Assembly (NCBI GenBank): GCA_031555315.1
Contig: JAVBUO010000013.1
Coordinates: forward strand, 18,569 to 82,568
Length of the DNA: 64,000 nucleotides
Reading direction: 5' to 3'
Source: JAVBJV01 sp031555315
GTDB lineage: Bacteria > Pseudomonadota > Alphaproteobacteria > Acetobacterales > Acetobacteraceae
Below, piece by piece: positions 1-8,856 of this stretch (positions are counted from its first letter, which is position 1; every line of letters begins with the position of its first letter). Made by a program: the position numbers and the translations under genes. The notes under the pieces are model-generated. The model did no database searches. It was not told the DNA's origin and worked only from the letters and a program-made list of their open reading frames with translations.

Positions 1-524
1 AACTGGTGTTCGAGGATTGCCGCGTGCCGCAGTCGCAGATGCTGGGTGAGCTTGGGAAGGGGTATGCGCCGATGCAGCTGCGCCTGAACGTGCGCCGTCT
101 GCAGATCGGGGCGCGGTGTGTGGGGATCTGCCGGCGGGCGCTGCGGATGATGGGCGAACACGCCAAGCAGCGCGTGACGTTCGGCGTCAAGCTTGCGGAC
201 CGGCAGGCGATTCAATGGTGGATCGCCGATGCGGCGACGCGCATTCATGCCTGCCGCCTGATGGTGCGCGATGCAGCGGCACGTCTGGATGCCGGGCAGG
301 ATGTGCGCGCCGAGGCATCGATGCTGAAGGTTTTCGCCACTGAAATGGCACAGGAGATCGTCGATCAGGCGATGCAGACACTGGGCGCCATGGGAATGAC
401 CAAGGAAATGCCGCTGCAACTGTTCGCACAGCAGGTGCGTGTGATGCGGATCTACGAAGGGCCGACGGAAGTGCACCGCATGTCGATCGCCAAAGGAATT
501 CTGAAGAGAATCGAACTGATCTGA
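1..524 (+). CDS. Acyl-CoA dehydrogenase, C-terminal part (cut by window edge)
   Basis: This is the C-terminal half of a FAD-dependent acyl-CoA dehydrogenase, which makes the alpha,beta double bond in acyl-CoA thioesters. The frame is open to the left edge, with its first full codon at base 3, so the true start lies outside; the GTG at base 6 is internal. About 173 residues of the helical C-terminal domain are visible. Family marks are the RVTFG segment, the QTLGAMG segment and the late motif IYEGPTEVHR, which carries the Glu used as catalytic base in medium-chain enzymes. The last helix ends normally, so the 3' end is intact. A strong hairpin follows 20 bases downstream. Substrate chain length cannot be told from this part. 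Confidence 0.9.
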   Translation, partial: LVFEDCRVPQSQMLGELGKGYAPMQLRLNVRRLQIGARCVGICRRALRMMGEHAKQRVTFGVKLADRQAIQWWIADAATRIHACRLMVRDAAARLDAGQDVRAEASMLKVFATEMAQEIVDQAMQTLGAMGMTKEMPLQLFAQQVRVMRIYEGPTEVHRMSIAKGILKRIELI

Positions 525-542
525 TCGAGCAAATCTAAAAGA

Positions 543-573
543 AAGCGTTGCACCCGGAGCGGGTGCAACGCTT
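543..573. terminator. Bidirectional hairpin terminator
   Basis: A perfect 13-bp inverted repeat (AAGCGTTGCACCC and its complement) around a 5-base loop lies between the convergent acyl-CoA dehydrogenase and antiporter genes. There is a short A-run before it and GTCTT after it, so it can serve both strands. Confidence 0.8.
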
Positions 574-576
574 GTC

Positions 577-2274
577 TTACAGCGACATCAGCAGCACGAT
601 CACCGTGCCCCATGTGGTCAGGATGATGTTGCCCAGCGCGTAGGGGACGGTGAAGCCCAGAACCGGCGCCTTGCTTTTGGCCTGCTCTTGCACGGCGACC
701 ATGGCGGCGGTCATCGTCTGGGCGCCGGAGACGGCGCCGAGCAGCAGGACCGGGTTCATCTTCAGCACATACTTGCCAAAATATGCGCCGATGGTTGGCG
801 GCACACAGGTGCAGATGATACCGGCGAAGAACAATGCCAGCCCGGATTCCTTCAGTGCGCTGAAGAAGAGCGGTCCGGCATGCAGCCCGGTGATGGCGAC
901 AAAGCCCGCCAGTCCGAAGTTCACCATGAAAGCCTGCGATGCTTCCGGCACACGCCCTGTCAGGTTCGGTTTGACCGAACGCAACCAGCCGAAGAACAGC
1001 CCGGCCAGCAAGGTTCCGACCGATGTCGATAGCGACAGCTTTACCTCGCCGATCAAAAATGCCGGCAGTCCGATCAGGCAGCCGATGGCGATGCCGAAGC
1101 CCAGGGTGAACATGTCGGTGGTAATGGTCGGGCGTTCGGAAAAACCGACGGCTTTGGCCACGCCGTTGATCTGATCGGTCGGTCCGATCAGCGTCAGTAC
1201 GTCGCCCTTGTCCAGAAATGAATAGGCTGAAACCGGCACTTCGTGACCCGCGCGGGTCAGGCGCTTGATGAAAACCCCGCGTGACGTCGTGCTGGACAGC
1301 GCCATCTTCAGCAGTGGCTTTCCCGTATAATTGCTGTTGGTGATCACCACGTCGATCTGATCGATCGGCGTATCGAGAAGTTCGTTGTCATCGATCTCTG
1401 CTCCAAGGTCCGGCGCGAAGGCGACGATCCATTCCCTTCGCCCCGCAATGGCCAGTCTGTCTCCGGCATTCAGGATGGTTTCGGGGGCGACCTGCATAAT
1501 CTCGCCGTTGCGACGAAGGCGCATGACGAACAGGCGATAGCCGGAACTGGCGGCTGCAGCTTCGAGGAAAGCGGCGGACTTTCCGATGTAACGGCTGTTT
1601 TCCAGCGTGTAGATGCGCATGCTCTGGGTCGAGTGCATGGCGGCATTTTTTGTACTGTCGTCATGCAGGCCATAGGTTTCTTCGAACTTGCGGGCCTCTT
1701 CCTCCAGATTGATCTTCAGCATGCGCGGCAGGATCATGGCAACGTAGAAGACTTCACCCCAGAAACCGAACAGATAGCAGACGGCATCGGCGATCGGAAT
1801 GTGATTGACCAGCGTCTGACGTTCCGTCAGTGGCAGATCCAGCGCCATGATCGCCTCGGTCGCGGTGCCGATGGCGGGCGATTGCGTCAAAGCGCCGGAT
1901 AGCAGGCCGGCAGAAAAACCACGATCGAGTCCCATTAATTTCGCCATGCCCCAGACGCACAGCAGCCCGGTGGTGGTCACCACCAGGGTCAGCAGCAACG
2001 GTGCGATGCCGTCATTCTTCAGGGCGCGGAAAAATTGTGGGCCTGCGCCGTAACCGTTGGCGAACAGGAACAGCAGCAGGAAGATGGTTTTGATCTGTGG
2101 ATCAATGTCGACGCCGAGCTGCCCGATCAGCAGCCCGGCGAACAGAGAACCCGTGACAAGACCAAGATTATGCCCGGTAACCTTGATCTTGCCGATCAGA
2201 TAGCCAAGGGCGAGCGCCAGGAATAACGCAATTTCCGGGTGCTCGCCCAAGACCCGCATAACGATGTCGAGCAT
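577..2274 (-). CDS. AspT-family amino acid antiporter (distal copy)
   Basis: This is a 565-residue inner-membrane exchanger of the aspartate:alanine antiporter (AspT/YidE/YbjL) family. The architecture is complete: an N-terminal membrane half (about residues 10-190) with the conserved FLFANGYGAGPQF segment, two cytoplasmic TrkA-C-like (RCK_C) domains at about 215-375, and a second membrane half with the matching GLHAGPLFF and SGAQTMTAAM segments. Known members swap an amino acid for its decarboxylation product, which consumes a cytoplasmic proton. It is the last gene of a leftward operon, 12 bases behind a paralogue and downstream of a glutamate decarboxylase. The inferred substrate pair is therefore glutamate/GABA or aspartate/alanine. 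The substrate is not provable from sequence. Confidence 0.88.
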   Translation of the reverse strand: MLDIVMRVLGEHPEIALFLALALGYLIGKIKVTGHNLGLVTGSLFAGLLIGQLGVDIDPQIKTIFLLLFLFANGYGAGPQFFRALKNDGIAPLLLTLVVTTTGLLCVWGMAKLMGLDRGFSAGLLSGALTQSPAIGTATEAIMALDLPLTERQTLVNHIPIADAVCYLFGFWGEVFYVAMILPRMLKINLEEEARKFEETYGLHDDSTKNAAMHSTQSMRIYTLENSRYIGKSAAFLEAAAASSGYRLFVMRLRRNGEIMQVAPETILNAGDRLAIAGRREWIVAFAPDLGAEIDDNELLDTPIDQIDVVITNSNYTGKPLLKMALSSTTSRGVFIKRLTRAGHEVPVSAYSFLDKGDVLTLIGPTDQINGVAKAVGFSERPTITTDMFTLGFGIAIGCLIGLPAFLIGEVKLSLSTSVGTLLAGLFFGWLRSVKPNLTGRVPEASQAFMVNFGLAGFVAITGLHAGPLFFSALKESGLALFFAGIICTCVPPTIGAYFGKYVLKMNPVLLLGAVSGAQTMTAAMVAVQEQAKSKAPVLGFTVPYALGNIILTTWGTVIVLLMSL

Positions 2275-2286
2275 TCGTTGCGAACC

Positions 2287-3987
2287 TCATTGTGCGAGGA
2301 GCATAGCGAAGTAGCCGAAGATCGTTAGCAACACGCCCGAGACCGCATAAGCCACTGGGAAACCGATCCACGGCACGGTGGAATTGATCTCGTGTGCGGC
2401 TTCGCGGCAGGGCCCCGAATGGCTGCGCGCCCCTGCGACACCACCCATCAGCACGGCCGGATTGGTCTTGAAAACGTAGAGGCCGATCGACCAGACGATG
2501 AACGGCGGAACCGAACAGGCGACGAAGCCGACGAGGAAGATCTTCAGTGCGATCGCCCCGGTCAGCTGCTCCAGCAGGCTGGCGCCCGCATTGATGCCGA
2601 CAATGGCGACGAACACCACCAGTCCCATATCTTCCAGAATGTTGCGGGCTGCGTTCGGCGTATTGCCGAAGAAGCGCAGGCGCGACGAAATGGAGGATAC
2701 GATAACGCCCGCCACCAGCAGCCCGCCCGCATTGCCCAGCCCCACCGAAGACCCGAAGGCCGGGAACTGGATCAGCCCGATCAGAAAACCCAGGATCATC
2801 CCGGCGCACAGGGTGAACAGATCGGTCGATGTGCTGGGGTGCGCGATGCGCCCGGCAATTTCACCGATCCGCTTTACCGCACTGTTCAGACCGACGACGC
2901 TGAGGATATCCATGCGTTGCAGCTTGATCTCGGTGCCGATGGGAATCGGCACACCGCCGCGCTCGATACTCTTCAGCCCGACCTGCCCAGCCAGCGGCCC
3001 CCCGGCCAGATCGCCCAGACGGCGGCCGACATACTCGCGGTTGGTGACCAGAATGTCCGCCTGATCCAGCGGGATGTTCAAGGCTTTCTGGTCGGCGACT
3101 TCGGGGCCGATCAACCCCATGTGTTCGGTCAGTGCCTGGGGTTGTCCGCCAAGCGCGATGACGTCTCCGGCCTGCAGTACAAGGCCGGGCTCGGCGCCCA
3201 GCGTTTCACCGTTACGTACGACGTTGATGAACTTGTACTGCGGATACACCGCACGGATCTGTGTGATGGTCTGGCCGACGGCCTGCGGATTTTCCAGGCG
3301 ATAGGCGCGCAGGCCGAAGGTGCTGAAGCCGGTCAGCCCCACGTCGTCCACGTTGCGGACACCGTGTTCCTTTTCGTAAGCAACTGCGGCGGCGCGGGCA
3401 TCGATCCCCCACCACTTGGGCAGGTACTTACAGATCAGGATAATGCCGACCGTTCCCCAGATATAGGTGATACCGTAGGACAGTGCGATCATGGCACTCG
3501 CCTGCTCGACAGTGGTGCCGGGTGGTAGAGCAACCACCCCTGCCGTCACCGCTTGCTCGGCAGAACCGATGGCAGCCGACATGGTCTGCGAGCCGGCCAG
3601 CATACCGCCCGCAGCGCCGACGGGAAGATCGAAGAATTTTGCCCCATAGACGCAGATACCAAGCCCCATGAGGCTCGATACAACGGCGAGGAACGTGAAC
3701 TTCAGTCCGTCGCCGCCCAGGCTGTTTAGGAAGGAGGGTCCGACACGCAGCCCAACCCCATACATGAACAGATAGTAGAACAGGCTTTTCGTGAAGTCGT
3801 CGAGTTTGAGTTTGACGCCATATGACGATGCGACGACCGCCAGCACACAGCCGACGATGATGGCCGCCGCTACCATCCCCAGGCCGTAGCCGACCACAGT
3901 CAAGCGGCCGAGCAATACCGATAGCCCCACTGTCAGAAACAGCAGAATGAATGGATTGTCGGCCAGAAACTGGAAGAACGCATGCAT
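2287..3987 (-). CDS. AspT-family amino acid antiporter (proximal copy)
   Basis: This 566-residue paralogue of the next gene downstream has the same layout: a membrane half with FMYGVGLRVGPSF, two RCK_C domains in the middle (around residues 215-380) and a second membrane half with GINAGASL and a GGVAGARSHSGP segment. The two copies have diverged strongly in the RCK_C domains and in the pore segments (SQTMSAA here where the other copy has TQSPAIG). They may therefore differ in substrate, or act as two different subunits. It sits 39 bases behind the decarboxylase and 12 bases ahead of its paralogue, so all three are probably one transcript. The family assignment is firm; the substrate is inferred from the decarboxylase neighbour. 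Confidence 0.88.
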   Translation of the reverse strand: MHAFFQFLADNPFILLFLTVGLSVLLGRLTVVGYGLGMVAAAIIVGCVLAVVASSYGVKLKLDDFTKSLFYYLFMYGVGLRVGPSFLNSLGGDGLKFTFLAVVSSLMGLGICVYGAKFFDLPVGAAGGMLAGSQTMSAAIGSAEQAVTAGVVALPPGTTVEQASAMIALSYGITYIWGTVGIILICKYLPKWWGIDARAAAVAYEKEHGVRNVDDVGLTGFSTFGLRAYRLENPQAVGQTITQIRAVYPQYKFINVVRNGETLGAEPGLVLQAGDVIALGGQPQALTEHMGLIGPEVADQKALNIPLDQADILVTNREYVGRRLGDLAGGPLAGQVGLKSIERGGVPIPIGTEIKLQRMDILSVVGLNSAVKRIGEIAGRIAHPSTSTDLFTLCAGMILGFLIGLIQFPAFGSSVGLGNAGGLLVAGVIVSSISSRLRFFGNTPNAARNILEDMGLVVFVAIVGINAGASLLEQLTGAIALKIFLVGFVACSVPPFIVWSIGLYVFKTNPAVLMGGVAGARSHSGPCREAAHEINSTVPWIGFPVAYAVSGVLLTIFGYFAMLLAQ

Positions 3988-4026
3988 GTCGGTTTCCTTC
4001 CGTGAACGCCTCAGATCCCGGTCACA

Positions 4027-5394
4027 TCAGCATTTCGACGGTGATGTTTCGTGTGCGTCATGCAGCTCGGGAGGTTTGGCGTTGCCGCCGTTCTTTTGCA
4101 AAAACTTGCAGGCCTTGATGATGTCTTCGGCCAGCACTTCGATCGTGTTGAGGTTCAGGTGCGGGCGGACAACGACACGCAGACTGTTGACCTTCTCGGC
4201 GTCCGGCGGCATCGAATAGGCGCTGATCACCCAACCGCGTTCGCGTACTTTTGCGGAAACGTCGAATTCGCTGAAGTTCTTGAACTCCGGTTTCAGCGTC
4301 AATGCGACAACGGGGATGCGCTGGGTTTCGTTCATGATGGTGAAGTAACCACTTTTGACCAGCAGATCCCGCAGATGGGTCGCGTTGGCGATGGTCTGTT
4401 TCATGATCCGTGCATAGCCTTCGAAGCCAAGGCGCAGGAACATGTAGTATTGTGCGGCGATGGGGGCTGCGTTGCGGCTGAAGTTCAGCGTGGCGGTCGG
4501 CATTTCGCCGCCAAGGTAGTTGACGTAGAAGACGATGTTTTCGTTGAACAGTTTGCGTTCACGGAACACCACCCAGCCGAGGCCCGGCGGTACCAGGCCG
4601 AACTTGTGCCCGGATGCGTTGATCGACTGTACACGCGGAAACCGGAAATCCCATTTATAGTCCGGGTAGCAGAACGGATTGATGAACCCGCCGGAAGCAC
4701 CGTCGATGTGCATCGGGATGCTGATGCCGGTGCGCTTTTCATACGCATCCAGCCAGTCGTGAATTTCCTGGAAATCGTCGTCTTCGCCGGTGAAGGTCTG
4801 GCCGGCAATGGCGACGACGCAGATGGTGTTCTCATCGACGTATTTGTCCAGATGTTCGGCGGTCAGGCGGTAATTGCCCGGTTTCAGCGGCACGATGCGC
4901 GGCTCGACATCGAAGTAGCGCATGAATTTTTTCCAGACGATCTGGACGTTCCCGCCGGTAACCATATTGGGCTTCGATGCGTCTTTTCCGGCTTTCTGCC
5001 GGGCTTCACGCCAGTTCCATTTATGCGAAAGCCCCGCCAGCATGCAGGCTTCCGACGATCCGATCGTCGCAGTGCCGTAAGGCTCTACATCTGCTGGGCC
5101 GTTCCACAACTGATGCAGCCACTTCACCATGTGTTTTTCGATGGCGAAAAGCTGCGGATACATGTCGTGGTCGATGTAGTTTTTCATCGCGTGCTCGCGC
5201 ACGACTTCCATGCACTCCGGCTCGATCATGGTCGTTACGAACGAAGACAGATTCATAACGGGATTTGCATCGGTCCAGGTTTCGCTGTTGACCATGGCTT
5301 TGGCGACCCGTGGGGGCATGCCGGTTTCGGGGAAGTGGTTTTTCGGGACTTCAGCGTTGAACATATCCCACGGTGTCAGGTGGTTGTCTGGCAT
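4027..5394 (-). CDS. gadB: Glutamate decarboxylase
   Basis: This is a PLP-dependent group II decarboxylase of 455 residues, close in length to E. coli GadB (466). It converts glutamate to GABA plus CO2 and uses up an intracellular proton. Matching hallmarks are GTATIGSSEACMLAG near 107-121, the cofactor Asp in HIDGASGGF (Asp231), the PLP lysine in INASGHKFG (Lys264) and VNYLGGEMPTATLNFSR. The start has a good AGGA ribosome site seven bases upstream. The C-terminal tail (HDAHETSPSKC) contains His residues but is not the HT tail that closes the active site in E. coli GadB, so pH gating may differ. It is first in an operon with two AspT-type antiporters in place of the usual GadC. Confidence 0.95.
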   Translation of the reverse strand: MPDNHLTPWDMFNAEVPKNHFPETGMPPRVAKAMVNSETWTDANPVMNLSSFVTTMIEPECMEVVREHAMKNYIDHDMYPQLFAIEKHMVKWLHQLWNGPADVEPYGTATIGSSEACMLAGLSHKWNWREARQKAGKDASKPNMVTGGNVQIVWKKFMRYFDVEPRIVPLKPGNYRLTAEHLDKYVDENTICVVAIAGQTFTGEDDDFQEIHDWLDAYEKRTGISIPMHIDGASGGFINPFCYPDYKWDFRFPRVQSINASGHKFGLVPPGLGWVVFRERKLFNENIVFYVNYLGGEMPTATLNFSRNAAPIAAQYYMFLRLGFEGYARIMKQTIANATHLRDLLVKSGYFTIMNETQRIPVVALTLKPEFKNFSEFDVSAKVRERGWVISAYSMPPDAEKVNSLRVVVRPHLNLNTIEVLAEDIIKACKFLQKNGGNAKPPELHDAHETSPSKC

Positions 5395-5722
5395 GGTCGT
5401 CCTCTGTTTGGTTGTGATTCGCGAAGTAAAAATCGACTTTCTAGTGTATTCCCCACTTAACGATTTATGTTTTTACAGAGTTTCTCTTATTTTTTTACCG
5501 AAATAACAGTGAAGATTTTTTAATTATAAAAGTAAAACCGAAAGTTTATTCTTTATAATTGAATATTGTTTGTATAATTAGTTTATAGTCATGTTTCATC
5601 TATTTGGATCGTGCGGTACTGTCTTGTATGCAACTGCAATACCTATAAGACTGGCGACCCATCTGATCCCGGCAAGGTCGGAAACGGAAACGCCCTGAGA
5701 ACTGCAAGAGCAAATATTCGAC
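5395..5722. other. AT-rich divergent intergenic region
   Basis: This spacer of about 330 bases lies between the leftward gadB operon and the rightward oxidoreductase operon and must hold both promoters. Bases 5460-5600 are very A/T-rich, with several TATAAT-like hexamers (for example 5554-5559 and 5573-5578). None has a convincing -35 box at 17 bases, so no promoter is called. No gene was seen. Confidence 0.5.
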
Positions 5723-6832
5723 ATGACAAAGACCGTATTCGACGTAGTTGTAATCGGTGGGGGAATTGCCGGCGCTTCGGCCGCGGCGCATCTGGCGGCA
5801 GACCGGCGGGTGGCGCTGATCGAGGCCGAGAGCCAGGCCGGCTATCACACCACGGGCCGGTCGGCGGCGATCTGGATTCTGAATTATGGCCCGCCGGATG
5901 TGCGGGTGCTGACGGGGCTGTCCCGGCCGATGTTCGAATTCCCTCCATCCGGGTTCAGTGAATATCCGCTGGCCAATCGGCGCCCGGTGCTGTTTCTGGC
6001 GCCGCAGGAGCAAAGGGCGCAGCTCGACCAGATGTTGAATGAAGGCACCGGAATGCGCGCCATTTCGCTTGCCGAGGCGCGCGGGCTGGTGCCTGCATTG
6101 CGACCGGACTACGCGGCGGCGGCGGCGATAGAGGACGATGCGTTCGACATGGATGTCGCCACATTGCATCAGGGATATCTGAAACAGATGCGCGCACTTG
6201 GCGGGCATCTGGCGCTGGGGGGGCGCACCGAGCGTATTACGCGTCGCAACAGCGTGTGGCATGTGGCGACTGCCGGCGGCGCCGTGTTCGAAGCGCCGGT
6301 GCTGGTCAACGCGGCCGGCGCGTGGGCCGATATCGTCGCGCAGCAGGCTGGCGTGGCGCCGGTCGGGCTGACCCCCAAACGCCGGACCGGGGTGATCATC
6401 AACCCGGGCAAATGGGACAGCGAACATTGGCCGATGATCAACGATGTCGCGCACACGTGGTATACGCGCCCCGAAGCGCGCATCAAACTGATGGTCTCGC
6501 CCGCCGACGAGACCGACGATACACCGCACGACGTGCAGCCCGACGAGCTCGATGTCGCGATCGCCATCGACCGGATGCAGCAGGCGCTGGATATCGAGGT
6601 GCGCCGTGTCGACCATAGCTGGGCCGGCTTGCGCACCTTTGCGCCGGACCGTAATTTCGTCGTCGGGTTCGACCCGGCAGCAGAGGGTTTTTTCTGGTGT
6701 GCGGGACAGGGCGGTTATGGCATTCAGACCTCTCCCGCCGCCGGCCGGCTGGTCGCCGATCTGATCTGCGGACGCGATCCGGGCGCGGCGAAGCAGATCG
6801 TCGACAATATTTCTCCTGCAAGGTTCAGATAA
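5723..6832 (+). CDS. FAD-dependent D-amino-acid dehydrogenase (DauA-like)
   Basis: This 369-residue DAO-superfamily flavoprotein has an N-terminal Rossmann motif (VVVIGGGIAGAS, residues 8-19) and runs nearly collinear with D-arginine dehydrogenase DauA of Pseudomonas. Shared blocks are GYHTTGRSAA (His42, matching the active-site His of DauA), VLVNAAGAWAD, PKRR, HDVQPDELD, WAGLRTFAPDRNFVVG with its substrate-binding Arg, and AEGFFWCAGQGGYGIQTSP. Such enzymes oxidise D-amino acids to 2-oxo acids plus ammonia and pass electrons to the membrane chain. It is the first gene of an apparent operon with a PLP dehydratase and a tripartite tricarboxylate transporter. The ribosome site is weak. The family is clear; the exact D-amino acid is not. 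Confidence 0.85.
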   Translation: MTKTVFDVVVIGGGIAGASAAAHLAADRRVALIEAESQAGYHTTGRSAAIWILNYGPPDVRVLTGLSRPMFEFPPSGFSEYPLANRRPVLFLAPQEQRAQLDQMLNEGTGMRAISLAEARGLVPALRPDYAAAAAIEDDAFDMDVATLHQGYLKQMRALGGHLALGGRTERITRRNSVWHVATAGGAVFEAPVLVNAAGAWADIVAQQAGVAPVGLTPKRRTGVIINPGKWDSEHWPMINDVAHTWYTRPEARIKLMVSPADETDDTPHDVQPDELDVAIAIDRMQQALDIEVRRVDHSWAGLRTFAPDRNFVVGFDPAAEGFFWCAGQGGYGIQTSPAAGRLVADLICGRDPGAAKQIVDNISPARFR

Positions 6833-6833
6833 A

Positions 6834-7820
6834 ATGGACGCTGCGATGCCAATCGTCACACATCAGGATGTGGTGAATGCGCGGGCGCGGATCGCGCCGT
6901 ACATCGTGCATACGCCGATGCTGCGCAGCACGGTCCTGGATGAACGGGTGGGCGGGGTTGTGCTGATCAAGCCCGAACCGTTGCAGCGCACGGGGTCGTT
7001 CAAGTTCCGGGGCGCCACGAATGCGGCACTGCAACTGAACGAGGCCGGCCGCCGGGCGGGTATCGTCACGCATTCGTCCGGCAATCACGGTCAGGCTGTG
7101 GCGGCGGCGGCAAAGGCGATCGGCGCGCGGGCGACGATCTTCATGCCGGCGGATGCACCGCGCACCAAGGTGGAAAGCACGCGACGCTGGGGCGCCGACA
7201 TCGTTCCGTACGATCGCAACAAGGATGACAGGTTTGCGCTGACCGAGGATTTCGCGCGACGCACGGGTGCAGTGCTGCTTCCGCCCTATGACCATCCGCA
7301 TATCATTGCAGGACAGGGAACGCTGGCGCTGGAACTGCTCGAGGATGCGCAGCGCGCGGGGTTGTCGCTGGATACGCTGCTGGTCAACACGGGCGGTGGT
7401 GGCCTGGTGGCCGGGTGCGCGCTTGCCGTGCAGGGGATATCTCCTGCCACCGCAGTCTATGCGGTCGAGCCGGAGGGGTCCGACGATACGGCGCGCTCGC
7501 TTGCCGCCGGTCGTCGGCTTGCCAATGCACCGGGGGCTTCACAGTTGTGCGATGCACTGCTCACCGTGATGCCGGGAGAGCTGACGTTTCCGATCAACCA
7601 GAAATTGCTGCACTGCGGGTTGACGGTATCGGATACGGACGTTCTGCAAGCTATGGCATTTGCGTTCGAACATCTGAAGCTGGTGGTCGAACCAGGCGGC
7701 GCTGTGTCTCTGGCGGCGCTGCTGTCCGGAAGGATCGATATGCGCGGCAAGGTGACCGGCGTGGTGATCAGCGGCGGCAATGTCGATCCCGCCGTATTTG
7801 GACGTGCATTAACAACATAA
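6834..7820 (+). CDS. Serine/threonine dehydratase-type PLP enzyme
   Basis: This 328-residue fold-type II PLP enzyme belongs to the threonine ammonia-lyase/serine racemase/hydroxyaspartate dehydratase group. Visible marks are the Schiff-base lysine in GSFKFRGA (Lys57), the substrate loop SSGNHGQ (81-87), the glycine-rich phosphate loop NTGGGGLVAG and a C-terminal VISGGNVDP. It lacks a C-terminal ACT regulatory domain, so it is a catabolic rather than IlvA-type enzyme. It starts one base after the upstream stop codon, so it is translationally coupled to the DauA-like gene. A second ATG four codons in is also possible. Joint work with the oxidoreductase on a beta-hydroxy or D-amino acid is inferred. 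Confidence 0.85.
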   Translation: MDAAMPIVTHQDVVNARARIAPYIVHTPMLRSTVLDERVGGVVLIKPEPLQRTGSFKFRGATNAALQLNEAGRRAGIVTHSSGNHGQAVAAAAKAIGARATIFMPADAPRTKVESTRRWGADIVPYDRNKDDRFALTEDFARRTGAVLLPPYDHPHIIAGQGTLALELLEDAQRAGLSLDTLLVNTGGGGLVAGCALAVQGISPATAVYAVEPEGSDDTARSLAAGRRLANAPGASQLCDALLTVMPGELTFPINQKLLHCGLTVSDTDVLQAMAFAFEHLKLVVEPGGAVSLAALLSGRIDMRGKVTGVVISGGNVDPAVFGRALTT

Positions 7821-7849
7821 CTTGGGATGACAACCTGCCCTGTCGGAGT

Positions 7850-7875
7850 TTATAGTTTCATCAATGAAATTATAA
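7850..7875 (+). promoter_or_regulatory. Inverted repeat just ahead of tctC
   Basis: The 11-base arms TTATAGTTTCA and TGAAATTATAA match at 10 of 11 positions around a TCAA loop and end exactly where the GGGGGAGGG ribosome site begins. It could be an operator for a regulator or an RNA hairpin controlling translation of the transporter. Which one is unknown. Confidence 0.5.
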
Positions 7876-7884
7876 GGGGGAGGG

Positions 7885-8856
7885 ATGATGCTGAATCGTC
7901 GTACAGTTTTAACGGCCGGTATGGTCGGTGGGTTTGTTCTGCAGGCTGGCAGAGCGATAGCAGAACCTTTGTATACGAATATGTTGATGTTCATCCCAGC
8001 CGGGCCAGGCGGCGGCTGGGACGGGTTGGGGCGGGCGATCGAATTGGTTGCCCGCGATGCAGGGCTGGTCAGGAATTTCCAGTTCGAGAATGTCGGCGGT
8101 GCGGGCGGTACAGTGGGATTGCCACGCTTCATCGCCCAACGGCGCGGCCGTGGTGATGCACTGTTTGTGACCGGCGCGGTGACGGTGGGCGCAGTGCTGA
8201 CCAACAAGTCGCCGGTCGGACTGTCCGACATCACGCCGATTGCGCGTCTGACCGATGAAGCGCCGGTTATCGTCGTGCCGGCTTCGTCGCCGTTTCAGAC
8301 CATCGCCGATCTGCTGGAAGCGCTGAAGAACGATCCCGGAAAAGTGTCGGTCTGCGGCGGTTCGGCCGGCGGGGTCGATCACATTGCGCTGGGTCTGATT
8401 CTGAAGGCGCTGGGGCGTTCGGCACGCGAGGCGTCGTTCGTTGCGTTCCCCGGCGGCGGGCCGGCGCTGGCGGCATTGCTGGGGGCGCAGGTGTCGGCTG
8501 GAATTTCCGGATATTCGGAGTTCTCCGAGCAGATCAGCGCCGGCCGCCTGCGTGGGCTGGCGACGCTGGGTGAACGGCGTGTCGATCCTGCCATCCCGAC
8601 GGCGAAGGAAAGCGGGCTGGATGTCGTGATCGGCAACTGGCGTGGCGTCTTCGGCGCACAGGGCATAACAGCGGCGCAAAAAGCAGCACTGGTGAAATTC
8701 GTCACCGACCTGCACGCGCTGCCGGCCTGGACCGAACTCCTGAAAACGCGCGGCTGGGACGATGCGTTCCTGGTCGGGGGGGCGTTCGAGGAATTCCTGC
8801 GCCAGGATATGGCGGCGACGGAAATGGTCCTGAAGGATATCGGGTTGATCACATGA
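7885..8856 (+). CDS. tctC: Tripartite tricarboxylate transporter, solute-binding protein (TctC/Bug family)
   Basis: This 323-residue periplasmic binding protein has an N-terminal signal peptide with an RR pair (MLNRRTVLTAGMVGG, cleavage probably after the AIA near residue 26). The mature part shows Bug-family features: FIPAGPGGGWD near the start of the ligand cleft, ENVGGAGGTVG, and the late block GNWRGVFGAQG. It would capture a carboxylic acid for the TctBA membrane pair encoded directly downstream. Two adjacent ATGs (7885 and 7888) follow a very strong purine-rich ribosome site; the second has the better spacing. It begins 64 bases after the dehydratase and may carry its own control, given the inverted repeat upstream. 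The ligand is unknown. Confidence 0.88.
   Translation: MMLNRRTVLTAGMVGGFVLQAGRAIAEPLYTNMLMFIPAGPGGGWDGLGRAIELVARDAGLVRNFQFENVGGAGGTVGLPRFIAQRRGRGDALFVTGAVTVGAVLTNKSPVGLSDITPIARLTDEAPVIVVPASSPFQTIADLLEALKNDPGKVSVCGGSAGGVDHIALGLILKALGRSAREASFVAFPGGGPALAALLGAQVSAGISGYSEFSEQISAGRLRGLATLGERRVDPAIPTAKESGLDVVIGNWRGVFGAQGITAAQKAALVKFVTDLHALPAWTELLKTRGWDDAFLVGGAFEEFLRQDMAATEMVLKDIGLIT

Noticed and set aside
4051..5460. 469-codon plus-strand frame opposite gadB
   Set aside because: Antisense to a highly conserved decarboxylase; the product shows no motif.
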